From the NCBI GenBank assembly GCA_026075535.2, contig AP026544.2, forward strand, positions 10,168,001 to 10,232,000: 64,000 bases of DNA, in the 5' to 3' direction. This DNA comes from Tricholoma matsutake. Its lineage: Eukaryota; Basidiomycota; Agaricomycetes; Agaricales; Tricholomataceae. Every line of letters starts with the position of its first letter. The stretch's first letter is position 1. The position numbers were made by a program, and so were the translations under genes. Below, piece after piece: positions 40,906 through 52,273 of this stretch. Under the pieces are notes generated by a model that was not told the origin of the DNA, ran no database searches, and saw only the letters and a list, made by a program, of their open reading frames with translations.

Positions 40906-43900
40906 CATAGTATTGTACACCCCTGCCACATTGGTGTGCATCTATGATTTTGTCAATGTACCACTCCTCGGTGCCATCTTCAGTGACAATTGGCATTGGC
41001 TGAGCTGGTTCCCAGTCTGGGAAGAGGAGTGGGTCATTGGGGACATATTGTTTTAGTAGGTGTGCATGGAAACCAGGGAAGGTGTTGGGGTTGTTGGGAA
41101 ATTTGAGAGTGTATTCAGAGCATTCAGGGAAGGTATGTGTGACCATGTAGGGGCCATCATGTTGTGGCATGAATTTGGCAACTTGTGTTTTGCCTTTGCA
41201 TTTGTGATTGTGGTGGTGATTTTTGGTGGAGAGCATGACAAGGTCGCTGACCTCATAGACATCCTCCGGCGCCCGGTGCTCATTGGTGTGATATGCCTGG
41301 CAAATTTTGGCAGCAAGGAGGTTGTTCTGTGCTTCTTGAACATTGAGGTGGACATATGTAATGATGTTGTGTGCAGTGATCTGCTCAGCGGTGGCATTTT
41401 TGGTGAGGGGCACAATATGCGGAATGATGCATGGAGATTGGCCAGTTTTGAGTTGGAAACCAGAGAAGCAAGTGGATGCATTCATGGTGTTCATGATGGC
41501 AAACCATACATGGGGGAGTTTAGCTAGCCAGCCCTTCTGGTTGTTGTCAACATGGTACTGAATGGCTTGTTTCACAGTTTTGTTTGTCCGTTCACTGCTG
41601 CCATCAGTTTTGGGGTGATAGGATGTGGACATTTTTAGTTTAATGCCAGTGAGCTTGTGGAGTGCAGTCCAAAGGTCAGCGGTGAAATGTGCATCTCTGT
41701 CAGAGATGAGGTGTAGTATGAGGCCATTTTTGCAGTACCATTTGTCAAAGAGCACAACGGTGACCTGGGCAGCAGTGTATGAGGAGTGAATGCCAGCGAT
41801 GTGTATGTCAGCACTGAGGAGGTCTGTCATGGTCAGGATGGTGTCCTTTCCATTCTCCTCTGGTAGTGGGCTAATGAAATCCAGGGCAATGGTGTTGAAG
41901 TGGTCATCAGGTACAGGTAGTGGGTGCAAGGGACTGGAGGGTTTCATGGTCTGGTTTTTGTTTTGCTGGCACTCAGTGCATGATGGGATGTATGCATTTT
42001 CCAAATCCCAGTGCATGTTTGGCCAGTAATAAGAGCTGCAGAGGGATTCATAGCTTTTGTCACAGCCAAAATGGCCCAAGGTATCATGTGCCAGGTTGTA
42101 GAGTAGTTTGCGTACCTTGAGATCTTGTGGGATCACAAGTCAGCGGCCGACATAGAGGAGTTGATCGGTGAGGGTTGCCCCTTCAATGCTCCTCATGTCA
42201 ATATCCTTCATAAGTTGTTTGGCAAAGGAATCAGTCTCATAGCCGGTGATGATGGCATTGAGAAGTGACTGGTCTGCGGCAATGTTTAGTATGCCAGCGG
42301 CGTGTGTAGCTGGTGCATTGCATGTGTATGCAATTGCGCATGCAGTGAGGCATGCATCTGGTGTGGCATCAGGCATGTGGGATGGTGCATCTGTGGCGGT
42401 GTTTTCTTCGCCATGGATATAGGTAATGTTGTAGTCAAAATCGGCCATGTACATTGACCATCTCATTTGTCATCTCAACATCTCCTTCTGTGATTGGAAG
42501 TATTCGAGTGTTTGGTGGTTGGTGAAGACCTTGAAATGGGCACCGAGGAGGTAGGATCTCTATTTCTTAAATGCCTTGACAATGGCAAGGAGTTCCTTCT
42601 CATGAACAGGGTAGTTCTTCTCAGCATCATTGAGTTGGTAGGAGTTGTAGGCGACTGGTCTCACAGTTTCCCAAGTTGCACCAAAACTCAACATGGTGCC
42701 GGTTCAGCAGTCGCTGGCATTGGTGGTGACATAGATGTTCGACACCTTGTCTTTGTAATTAATTACAGTGAGACAGTTGGCACCAAGAATCAGGTCTTTG
42801 ATGTGTTCAAAGGTGGCCTGGTGTTTTGCAGTCCATGGGGGGAATTCCTGGTCACATTCCTTGGTGGTGAGTGGTGTGAGTATGCTTGTATATTTAGCAA
42901 GTGCCGGAAGGAAGGTGGCAATGTATCTGGTGAGTCCCAAGAACCCCCTGACATTGGTGGCAGTCATTGGTTGTGGCCAAGATGCAATTCGGTCAGTTTT
43001 GTGGGGGTCAGGTTTGATACCTGTCCCCAAGATGATATGACCGAGGAAACATAATTCAGTGGCAAAGAGGTTGGATTTTGCCTGATTGCAGTAGATACTG
43101 GCTTTTCGGAGGGCTTCAAGAATGGCGGCGCAGTTTCATTTGTGTTCCTCCAGAGTCTGTGACCATATGATGATATCATCAAGATACACATGGCAAATCT
43201 TGCTGATGAGTTCTCGTAGTGCAATAGTCATTTGGCACTGATGTGTGGCCAGAGCATTGCATCCACCCTGTGGCATGATGGTCCACTCATAAAGTCCCCA
43301 TGGTGTTCTTACGGCGGTGAGGTGAATGTTGTTAGGGTGTACTCATGTCTGGAAGAAGGAATTTGTCATGTCCATCTTGCCAAATATCTTCCCTTCCCAC
43401 AGTCGGCGAGTATATTGTCTATGTGGGGTAGGGGGAAGTTGTCTCATACAGTGTTACTGTTGAGTGCTCAGTAGTCATTTGCCCACTGAGGGTCAACTGT
43501 TAAGTCAGGTACCCTGACGATGTATTTCGGCACACAGAATGCTGGTGAGGCAAATTCTGAGGAGGATGGCTGAATGCAGCCAGCCTTGAGGTGGTCATCC
43601 AGCAGTCTCTTCCAAGGTTCTTGGTATTTCTTGGGAGCTGCATATCCTTTGCCATTGTTGACCTTGGTGGGGTCTTTGAGTCGGATGTGGTGGAACATGT
43701 GGCCGGGAATATCTTCGGTGTTATCAGGGAGATGAAGTGGGAAGCGGTCAGTGAATTTGAGTTTCATTTTTGCATCTTTCTCTTTGAGGAGTTCTTGGAA
43801 TGCTAGGCCTTCAATGTGGTCTTGCACAGTGGCCATGATAGGTCCGGGGAGAAGGCATCCAGCAAGTGCTGGTGCTCCAGAGTTTTCCAGTGTAGGTGGT

Positions 43901-45040
43901 TTTGGAGTTCAAATTTTCTTCGGTGTTGGTGGAGGTGTAACCCATTGTTTGCCCCGAGGCCGGGGTGCTTGAGAGGGTGGATTTAGGTGGTCAAAACCGG
44001 AGTGTTTGTCAATGGCAGTTTGCTCATGGGTATCAATCACGATCTGTTCTGATGAAAGAAATGGCATTCCTAATATAATGGGGAATGATAATCCCTTATT
44101 TACTTTCATCTTGTGGACTCCCAATTTCCATATCCCCTGGTCTGATTGCAGCTCTAATTTGACATATTCCTCACAGTTGATTTCTTGCTGGGTCAACGAT
44201 GACATGTTATTTTCCTTTTTTGGGAGAGGATAACGTCGGAGGCCAAGATGCTTGCAGAGTTCAAGGCTAATCACTGTGCAGGGGCAACCATTGTCCATCA
44301 GTGGATAGATTTTAATGGGGAATTTGGTGATGAGGGGGCCAGTGGTGTAGAGGGTAGGAAATAGGTGTGATACAGTAAAGGGGACATCAGCAGGGGGAGG
44401 GACGTACAAGTCAGTTTCATTGTCCTCCACCACCACCTTTGTTGCCACTGCCGGCGCATGAGTGTGATGTATGTCTCAGCATTGGGCCAGGTGTTGTCTG
44501 CCTTCATGGGACAGTCAGGGTTCTTGTGGCCAGCATACAATTTCCGGCATCGTGTGCAGACAGTGTGTTTTTTGAGAATTGCCCATTCTTTGAGTGTGAG
44601 GGCAAGGAGGCGCTTCTTCTCAACCTGTTTTGTTTTGCTGGGGCCGGCAGTGGGAGAGTTTCTCTTTGCCAGCGGGTCAGTGAGTCAAGAAAGTAGGTCT
44701 TTCTTCTTGCCACAGCGTGTGGCACATGTGGCGGTGGAGGTGTCAATGAGTTTTTGGGTGCGTGCATCTTCCGCACGCATGTGGTCATCTTCCACATGCA
44801 TGTGGTCATTGCATTCCTTTACCTCGAGGGCCCAGGGGGCAAGTTCGGTGGCCAGGACAGGCTCGAGACTGATGTTGAGTCTCAAGTCAGGGTGGAGGTT
44901 GGATTGGAGTTGGTTTTTGAGTTTGGCCTTGGTCAGGGCCTTGGCTGGTGCAGAGGTGGTGAGGATGGCATTCAGGTTCTCAATCTCAATTTTCCAGTCA
45001 ATGAAGACCTGGTTGCCTTGCAATGAGGAGAGGATGGTTT

Positions 45041-45632
45041 TGTCAAGACCGATTCTCCTGACCAGACTTCCAATTGTTTTCCACTCCCTTCCCGGCCGCC
45101 ATGCACCACAGCCCACCTCCTATCAGCAGCACTGCCTAGAGGTGAAATTCCTTCATTTCCAATTTGATGAAACAGTTTCAGGTTATTTATCTCGGAAGCC
45201 AGTTTGCAATTATCACAGCCTCAGAAACCCCTATCACCTCTGGACTTTAGTATTTAAGCTAGCTACTTCCATTTTGTATTGCCAGTTTGTAAATCAACCA
45301 AGTCTCCCACTTAATCCTATCCTCTTTAAACTCCAATTACATTCTTAAGTTGTTCTCGAACTCTTGTTCATCCTCTCTGGAAATTCTCTGGACCTCTGGT
45401 CATCTTCCTTACCCTTGCCTTGAAATTAGGACACTTGATGAGGAGAAGGGTGCAACTTCTTATAAGTTGAAGCCAAGTCCTTTCTGCTCCCCCACTTGGT
45501 ATGACACATCAAGTAAATCCTGCCCCGGATTCCCATAGGACTCCCTGTCTTACTCGATCGATCCTCTACAACTTCTATTGTCTGGGTACAACCAGAATTC
45601 CGACAACTTTCCTTCCAGTTCAGCACTAAACA
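45041..45632 (+). repeat. solo LTR of the TGTCAAG Gypsy family inserted in Gypsy-A gag
   Basis: 592 bp beginning TGTCAAGACC and ending CACTAAACA, flanked by GGTTT at 45036-45040 and 45633-45637. Removing it and one GGTTT restores the gag frame across NWAHNILET and ILSSLQGNQ. It shares blocks with the Gypsy-C LTR (CTTGAAATTAGGACAC, GAAGCCAAGTCCTTTCTG, TATTTAAGCT). It was left by recombination between two LTRs. Confidence 0.88.
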
Positions 45633-45950
45633 GGTTTCGAGGATGTTGTGGGCCCAGTTCTTCTCCAGGATGAGTTGGGAGAGCTCACCAAGGTATCCAT
45701 TCAGGGAGAGGGCATCAATCTGAGTTTGGTCGGCTTGGTACCATGCCACAAGGTGAGGTTCAAACATGCCCTCGGCGACATAGCTGACAATTTCATTGTC
45801 TGTCTTCCCACCATGCTTCTTGTAGCATTTGCATGCGAGGGTCCACAGTTGCATGATGAGAGGGGTGATTTTTCCAGCAGTGAGCATTGGGCATTCCTTC
45901 ATCTTTGTGACCTTCACTTCAGTGAGGGGTTGTGTGGAGGGTGACATTTT

Positions 45951-46365
45951 TAGGGCAAGGCAGGGGTTACCCCTGGGTGTCAAATCTCATACCCTTACCC
46001 CTACCCCTGAACACCCTACCCTTAGGGGTAAGGGTATGGAAACATATAAGGGTTGCCAAGGGTATGGGAGGGTTTGTCAAGGGTACAAGGGTTTGGCACA
46101 AAATCAACATATTTAGAGCAAAATTCATTTGAATAGTGTTGATAACTATTGTATTTACTATTAATATCACATATTAATACCTCTTATTAACATATGAAAG
46201 CCATTATCATGTTGGACAATCCCAAAATATGAATTTAATTGATGAAAATCTTGAATATGAGTCTTTGTAGCTGAAAAAATTCTTACATAAGCATACCCCT
46301 ACCCTTACCCCTCATACTCTTAGCCCAAAAACACAAGGGTATACCCCTACCCCTGCCTTGCCCTA
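45951..46365. mobile_element. hAT-type MITE, 415 bp
   Basis: Terminal inverted repeats TAGGGCAAGGCAGGGGT (left) and its inverse ACCCCTGCCTTGCCCTA (right), with the 8-bp duplication GACATTTT at 45943-45950 and 46366-46373. Internally it is rich in GGGGTAAGGGTATGG words. A nearly identical copy begins at 63743. Non-coding. Confidence 0.9.
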
Positions 46366-46661
46366 GACATTTTGGTTTGAGTGGCAGGTGGTGCTGCCCA
46401 GTAGTTGGGATGGTTAATTGTGATGGTTGGTGTACTTTCATCGGTAGATGAGTCAGTATCAGTGTTTGGTGGTGACGGTGGCAGTGATCGGCGGATGTGC
46501 TGGTGCTTTCATCGTGTGGTTGGTAGTGTCTCAAATTTGGTTGGTTGGCCAGAATCCTGTAAACTTCTTCTCGTGCTCCTGGTGAGGAGTGGGATGAGGG
46601 TGGAAGGTTGCCGAGACAGGGTTGGTTTGGTAGGTGAAGAAAGTTGTCAGTGTCAAAAAAA

Positions 46662-47130
46662 AAGTGGAAGGATGCTGAGTTTGGCAGCCTACACTAGACT
46701 CAGGTTTACTAAAAGACAGGATCAAATATCTTTGTTGCATGGAAGTAGAAACCATAAGTTACTACAAATACAAGAATAGGAAGTTACTATACCTTCATTG
46801 CATGGAAGTAGGAACAAAGGTTAAAGAATAAAAAATAAGTAATATATAAGAAAAAGATCGACCATGTAAGTAAAAGGCCACATCAAGTGTAGTGTGATTT
46901 GGGAAGGCCGCATTGGGCGTAGTCACATAATAGGAAGGCACCACATCAATAGGATAATGTTGGCACTGCTGGATGTGGATAGAAGAGTAATAAGGATGTA
47001 TGGTGCCATTGGCAGGATGCATGTCGCCAGTTGTTGTTGTTGTTGTTGTATTGGCCAGTGGCTGTGCCAGCAGTGAGGGTGATTGTGTCGGCAATGTGTG
47101 TGGCTGTATCAGTGCCATGGGAGTGTACTA
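46662..47130. repeat. second copy of repeat X segment
   Basis: It matches 28735-29200 over about 450 bp in the same orientation, with scattered differences and small indels. Shared words include TTTGGCAGCCTACACTAGAC, AAAAGACAGGATCAAAT, AGAAAAAGATCGACCATGTA and a GTTGTTGTTGTATTGGCCAG region. No gene. Confidence 0.75.
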
Positions 47131-47134
47131 TTAT

Positions 47135-47196
47135 GTAATGCTTATAAATCGTAACTTCAACCCAAACCTCAACCCAGGTTTGGTTGCCAAACAGAC
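47135..47196. repeat. palindromic direct repeat, left copy
   Basis: About 60 bp, including TAATGCTTATAAAT and the inverted pair CCAAACCT/AGGTTTGG with loop CAACCC. It is repeated in the same orientation at 48293-48354 (two or three differences), bracketing the Myb-like gene region. Confidence 0.65.
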
Positions 47197-47198
47197 CC

Positions 47199-47498
47199 TT
47201 ACAACAAACAGGTAAACCTACCTGTTGCACAGATATCCACAATGGCTGCATCTACACCAAAAGACTGGATTGACAACTCACCTAACAAGGTCGGTGTGAC
47301 CTTCATGAAGAAGTCAGACATGAGGGGACACAGTAGACCCCCACCCACATGACCTTGCATGTTCATATCATCACCAAGGCACCAGTTGGTCAAACCAAGG
47401 CATGACCACCATGCCCACAACCAGGCCGACAAACCTGCTGAACGATCAGGGGTGTAAGTCTGGCCCCACAGATTCACAACATTATGACAAGTTAACAT
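47199..47498 (-). pseudogene. transposon-derived frame associated with the Myb-like gene
   Basis: Minus-strand frame of 99 codons: NLWGQTYTPDRSAGLSAWLW, then DDMNMQGHVGGGLL and STQSFGV-like blocks, VDICATGRFTCLL. Its first codons coincide with the end shared with repeat X (GTAAGTCTGGCCCC inverse). The function is not recognised. Its non-repetitive, Trp-rich composition suggests real but decayed coding DNA of the same element. Confidence 0.3.
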
Positions 47499-47689
47499 AC
47501 TACACCACCATTACACACTTCCATGTTGCTGGCATAGCCACACACATTGCTGACACAACCACCCTTGCTGCCGGTACAGCCACTGGCAATAGCATAGCCA
47601 CCTATGGTGCATAAACAACTCACAAACACCAGATATACCAATGTCTGTGTTATAGTGAGTTATGGCCACCCTATGCTGCCAACATCCTC

Positions 47690-48202
47690 CTCCTGCACCA
47701 TCAGGTCCTGTAGAAGCATCAGAAGGCCTGAAGACATTGGCCCCACATGCAGGTGCTGAAGATGGCATGATGTGGGAAACCTTTGTGAGGTGGATCCAAC
47801 CAGCATTATGGAATTGCTTGGCATCTTTGTTCTTCATCATGTAGGCATCCCAACTGTCAGTGGTTGTGTAATCAATTGATGCACCCATTTTGTCACTCCA
47901 TGCCCAGCCCAAGATGGCCTGGATGGCCTTGACAACAGCAAAAAGCTTCTTCATCTGTTGCACAGCTTAGCACCTAAAAATAGAATAGAAGCATGACAAT
48001 GTACATTTCCCCACTTATTCTTGCAGGAACTGGCTGTTTTGGTGGCCCCTTTTGTGACAAGTGCAGCTAGCAACTCAGATGCACCAGTCCAACCAATGGG
48101 CTGGAAGTTCTTGCCATCTCCACCTTTGGGATCAATGGTAAGGAGATAGTTGAGAAGAGCTTGCTCATCAGAGGTAGTCCAGTGTGCCTTACCCTTAGCC
48201 AT
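47690..48202 (-). pseudogene. Myb/SANT-like DNA-binding protein of a transposon
   Basis: ATG at 48202. The first exon reads KAHWTTSDEQALLNYLLTID, then ASELLAALVTKG and SSCKNKWGN. An intron (GTACATTG...GCAACAG, about 47958-48025) joins in phase to MKKLFAVVKAIQAILGWAW, then SWDAYMMKNKDAKQFHNAGW. The Trp-spaced helices match the Myb/SANT-like domain accompanying PIF/Harbinger-type transposases. The frame then runs into a minisatellite shared with repeat X, so the 3' end is lost or ends near 47690. It lies between two palindromic direct repeats inside Gypsy-D. Status as pseudogene is likely but not proven. Confidence 0.6.
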
Positions 48203-48292
48203 AGACAATTGCAAAGGTAGAACTGCTCAGACAATGCAGGGAGGTTGTGCTAGCCTCAAGAAACTACTATGCTTGTACTTGCCTGCCATTAC

Positions 48293-48354
48293 ATAATGCT
48301 TATAAATAGTAACTTCAACCCAAACCTCAACCCAGGTTTGGTTGCTGAACAGAA
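48293..48354. repeat. palindromic direct repeat, right copy
   Basis: Same unit as 47135-47196, orientation kept, with CCAAACCT/AGGTTTGG hairpin. It lies at the 3' edge of the Gypsy-D gag remnant. Confidence 0.65.
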
Positions 48355-50484
48355 CCTAATGGTCCATTGTCTTCATGGCATCCTCAATAGCCTTCCCTTC
48401 TGCTACAAAGTCCTTGATGGTATTGGCTTCAGGTGTGAGCCCATTCTTCAGCATCTCAGATCACATTTCTTTGGGTAGGCCCCACAAGAAGGTATCCATA
48501 AGGTTGTAAGCGTCAGCATATACTGACATATTCTGCGTGTGGTCACAGAGGGTGTCATAAAACCCTTGTATGCCAAGTTGGGCTGAGTAGTGTGCTGTAT
48601 AGTACACGTCTCATGCTTCTTGCATGGTGGTTGAATTGATGAAGTGATTGTACAGGCCAGTAATGACCTGTTCGAACTTCCATTCTTCCTGAGATCAATT
48701 GATGTGTATGGTGTGTTGGCAGAACCATTGGTTCACCTCTCCAGTCAGGAATTCAGGTATGCAGAGAACCCATTCTAGGTCTTTATCATCCCCTCCATAT
48801 TGTGATGCTTGAAGCAGGACCACAAGGCAAGTAAGCCAAAGTTCTAGGTCCTTGAACACTGTAATGTCTGACCAATTTCATGTCAACTCGGCATAATTTA
48901 GTGCCCTCAGGGACTTTAATTCAAAAATCCAATTGCTGCCTGCACAATCAAACCAGCCAAGAGTGCATCTGGCTGCGATGGTGTTTGATAATGGCCTGTA
49001 CACCAGGTGAACATAGCCTGGTCCATCCCACTGGTGGCATCGTGTATCCATGGTGAGGTATACTGGATTGGTTATGAGGGAATCCTTTGCCACCATTACT
49101 AGGAGGGCCATTTCCTCCATTTGGTGGCCCTCTGCTGCCTCCTCCTGGGTTTCCAGATGGTCCCCCATGACCGCTGCCATGAGGGGTTCTGGATGGATGG
49201 TATGGGTTGCAATGGTTTCTATTGCCATCCCCATCATCATCTCTGTCTGGTTCCTTGGGTGCTGGGGCTTGTCCAGTCGATTGAAGATACTGCTCTTTCA
49301 TTAGGTCCACCAGTTTCTGGTTTTGAAAGATGATCCCTTGGTCATCATATGGGGACTTTCCTCGTGATGCATAGTTTCTGATAAACTATGTGAGTCTGGA
49401 GATCATTGTCCATTGGTACATGGAAATGGGTTGTCTCCACATCTGGGTGGGGTTCAGTAGTACCCCTTGCCTGACTGCAGGTAGTAAACAAATCAACATC
49501 ATCATCCACCAGTTCAATCTTGACTTGTGGTTTGGGTTCCACAGTCCTTTGTTGAGCATGTCGCAATGCAGCATTGTGGTGTTGATTGTAAGCTTCATCC
49601 GACTCACTCAGGCATTGGGGCACATTCATCTGAGCCATAGCATTGTCCAATGGGTCAGCAAAGGTGATATTGCTGGGATTTAGCAGGGTTGGAGGCAATT
49701 GTGCCTCCTCTCGTATAGTACAATAGTTCGGATTAGGTTGGTAGATGATGTCTGTGTCCTCTTTGTTTACAAACTGAGTGAGCCCATTGACACTAGGCAT
49801 TGAGGTGTGAGAGTCTGAAGTTTTCCTTGCCACTTTCTTATCCACCAATGCCTTGAACATAGTAACATGGGTTTTCCTGTACTGTTCAGATGTGGGTTCA
49901 ACTGGCATATGGCATAGGGACAAGATCCCCATGGTTTCAGAATGCATCACTTGGCACATTTTGATCTTAAGGCATAGGTTGGTAAGGGGCGATGGATCCC
50001 ATATGTTGTCCTCCAATGCATGGAGGGCTTCCATGGGATCAACTTCCTCCACATCACTATCCTTGCTCTCCCCTGTCACATTGACTATCCTGTCTTCCCT
50101 CTCTGGAACTTGCACATGAAAGTATTGACCTTGGTCCAGAAATGTAACCATACCCGCCTTTGTGGGTAACGGCACTTGGGTTGGTACTTGTATCATTGGG
50201 GTACTAGGCACAATTGATGGCATTGCCTGAGTTGGGTTGGGTGGAGATCTCCAGTCTCCACTGATGTTCCATCCCATAGGTGTGGAGACTAGGTTCCCAA
50301 ATGCTAGGCCTGGGAACAACATCTGATGGCGACTTGCTGGTGAGTCATTGTCCCTTCTCCCCATTGTTCCTTGTTCTGGTAGTTGTGGCCATATGTATTG
50401 TGGAAGGGGGATGGGGTTGTCCCCTGCTGTTGCTGTCTTTTCGGCTGTTGCTGTCAATGACATCGTTGTTGTTGTTGTTGACAT
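48350..50484 (-). pseudogene. Gypsy-D gag remnant
   Basis: A 379-codon open frame (50484-49345) is low-identity N-terminal gag: proline/threonine-rich, then FLDQGQYFHVQVPEREDRI and acidic patches. It is followed at 49310-48948 by a Gly/Asn/Pro-rich segment (GSGHGGPSGNPGGGSRGPP) and in several frames to about 48350 by the capsid region (WVLCIPEFLTGEVNQWF, then ADAYNLMDTFLWGLPKEM). Stops interrupt the capsid. No polymerase follows: the Myb-like element and repeats lie at its 3' side. Confidence 0.6.
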
Positions 50485-50531
50485 TGATGTTCTAGAAAAG
50501 GAAATAAACTTCTTGTTATTCTGTGGGGGTG

Positions 50532-50918
50532 TGTCAAGAACTGTTCCTCACCCGATTGGAACCCACATCTGTCTGACCCTTTCCTGCACATCGAACCTGA
50601 CATTTGTCTACTCCTCCCGCTTTCATTCCCAGCTGCCTTGCACTGCCCACACTGCTGTGCACCAGGCCACCTTGTACAGCACCCACAGCTGCCTTCTCAA
50701 GGCTGCCATCTCTATTGCAAATCTGACTACAGATTCCTGTGCGGCTCCCACTAGATAATTTATCTATCCAGTCGAGACACTGCTGCAGTCTTCATTCCTG
50801 TTCTGCATTTATTCTGGACTACAGTATTTATTCCTCAGTTCATATACTGACATAGACTTGACTTTAAACCTGCCAATCTAAATTTCCTTCTACTCCTACC
50901 TCAGTCTGCTAAGAGTCT
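50532..50918 (+). repeat. Gypsy-C 5' LTR, 3'-truncated
   Basis: It matches the 3' LTR from TGTCAAGAAC through CTAAGAGTCT, then diverges into internal sequence. The last roughly 300 bp of the LTR and the expected primer-binding site are missing. It also lacks a 23-bp block (AAGCTTAGTTAGTTTTGC...) after TATTT found in the 3' LTR. Confidence 0.8.
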
Positions 50919-51186
50919 CATTCCTCTCTATGACCCCTACTGAGACCTGCCAGCGCACAACAAGAAATTCCCAATGCGCCGGTACTATTCCTGGGATCTC
51001 TGCAATCCAGCGATCCACCCTTTCCGACCCTCAAACATATTCCAACAAATCGGCTCAGGAGCCCCGTAAATCAGTGCCAATCTCATGTCCACCCATGCCC
51101 CACACCCTTCCACCAACCCAGAAGGTTTTTGATCAAGAACTCCCCTTGAGTACGTAGGGGGCATCAACCAGCCTGAACACTTCGGG

Positions 51187-52273
51187 TTGGAAGATCCTGG
51201 TCTAGAGGATAGACCCCCCGGTGGACCCAATGACCCTAGTGGTCCTGATGGCCCTGGGGGTGACCCTGATCCCAATGATCCAGATGATCAACCTCCCACG
51301 GTGGAAAACCCTGACCCAGGGGATAGGTTCATAGATGTCCTTTACAACCTCTCAGAGAGTATCTGCACACTTCATCAGAATAATGCACCCAAGACTGAGA
51401 AAATCAAAGTTTGCAACCCCAACACTTTTGACGGTGCCAATCCAAAGAAACTTAGAGACTTCCTAGTCTCCTGCAATCTTCATTCCCACAACCATCTGCA
51501 CATATTTTCCTCTGATGAGAAAAAGATCATATTTATCCTTTCTTATCTTAAGGGATCAGCTCTCAGTTGGTTTGAGCCTGGTCTTAATGACCCAACAGAT
51601 TCTGCACACTGGATGTGGGACTATGAAGCTTTCCTCACCGAGCTGGAAAGCAACTTCGGCCCGCATGACCCAGTCAGAGATGCGGAAAAAGCTCTCTCTG
51701 ACTTAGCAATGAAGAAAGGTGGTCGAATCACAAAGTATAACATTGACTTCTGGGAATTAGCTTCCAGGGTCAATTGGAATGAAGCAGCCCTATTTCTGCA
51801 GTCTTCCACTCCGACTTTGCATAGAAGTTCTCCGGGGTGGTAAACCCAATACTCTTGCAGAACTGTGCTTGAAAGCGCAGGACAGCGATGACATCTACTG
51901 GATGCAAGAAGATGAATCCCATTTTGAAACAAAGAATTCCAGTAACGTCACTAACTCTAGTCAGAAGGACACTTCCAAAAGTCCTTCCCCATCGACAAAC
52001 CAAAACTCTTCGAACTCTGCCCATGGTAACACCTCCAACCAGCAGTCTTCTGCGACAAAGAACACTCCCCGGGACAAGCCCAAGTTGTCCATCTCCAATA
52101 AGTTGGGGAAGAATGGCAAGCTTACTGGGGAGGAACGAGAATGTTGCATGAGAGAACAACTTTGTCTCTACTGCAGTGAGGAAGGGCACATAGCAGGAAA
52201 CTGCCCGAAATCCAAAGCCACAGCAGCCCATGGATCCGCTGTTGTTCCCAACACTACGGACTCGGAAAAATAG
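51187..52273 (+). pseudogene. Gypsy-C gag
   Basis: The N-terminus is an Asp/Pro/Gly repeat, then the capsid core KIKVCNPNTFDGANPKKLRDF, DEKKIIFILSYLKGSALSWF and LTELESNFGPHDPVRDAEKA. A frameshift near 51790 moves the remainder (EVLRGGKPNTLAELCLKAQD) to another frame, which ends with a CCHC knuckle CLYCSEEGHIAGNC. A TAG at 52271 closes it. Gag packages the RNA into the particle. The frameshift is more likely decay than programmed, since it lies in the capsid. Confidence 0.88.

Larger units (their letters stand above)
40906..46540 (-). pseudogene. Gypsy-A: chromovirus gag-pol, with two nested insertions
   Basis: In minus-strand order: gag (about 46540-44450) with DNEIVSYVAEGMFEPHLVAW, LGELSQLILEKNWAHN and DWKIEIENLNAIL; a knuckle-like YAGHKNPDCP; protease (44448-43909) with LMDNGCPCTVIS; RT (43836-42700) with [11 protein letters not shown] intact; RNase H (near 42720-42480) with TNASDC where TDAS is usual; integrase (42140-41300) with HDTLGHFGCDKSY, CTECQQNK, LISDRDAHF and HPKTDGSSERTNK; and a chromodomain start (EEWYIDKIIDAH) cut off at about 40905. 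Several stops break it (TGA or TAG where Trp or Arg is expected). Gag is split by a solo LTR and an hAT MITE. Longest open part 42136-40853, which runs across the junction into Gypsy-B. Confidence 0.88.

Noticed and set aside
40853..42136. Single 427-aa integrase-plus-tail protein
   Set aside because: The last residues come from a junction with another Gypsy element, so it is a chimeric pseudogene, not a natural protein end.
44458..45348. 296-codon plus-strand ORF
   Set aside because: Runs antisense to Gypsy-A gag and into the inserted solo LTR. No domain.
45951..46365. Telomere-like G-rich repeats (GGGGTAAGGGTATGG)
   Set aside because: Bounded by terminal inverted repeats and an 8-bp duplication and repeated elsewhere, so it is a MITE, not telomeric DNA.
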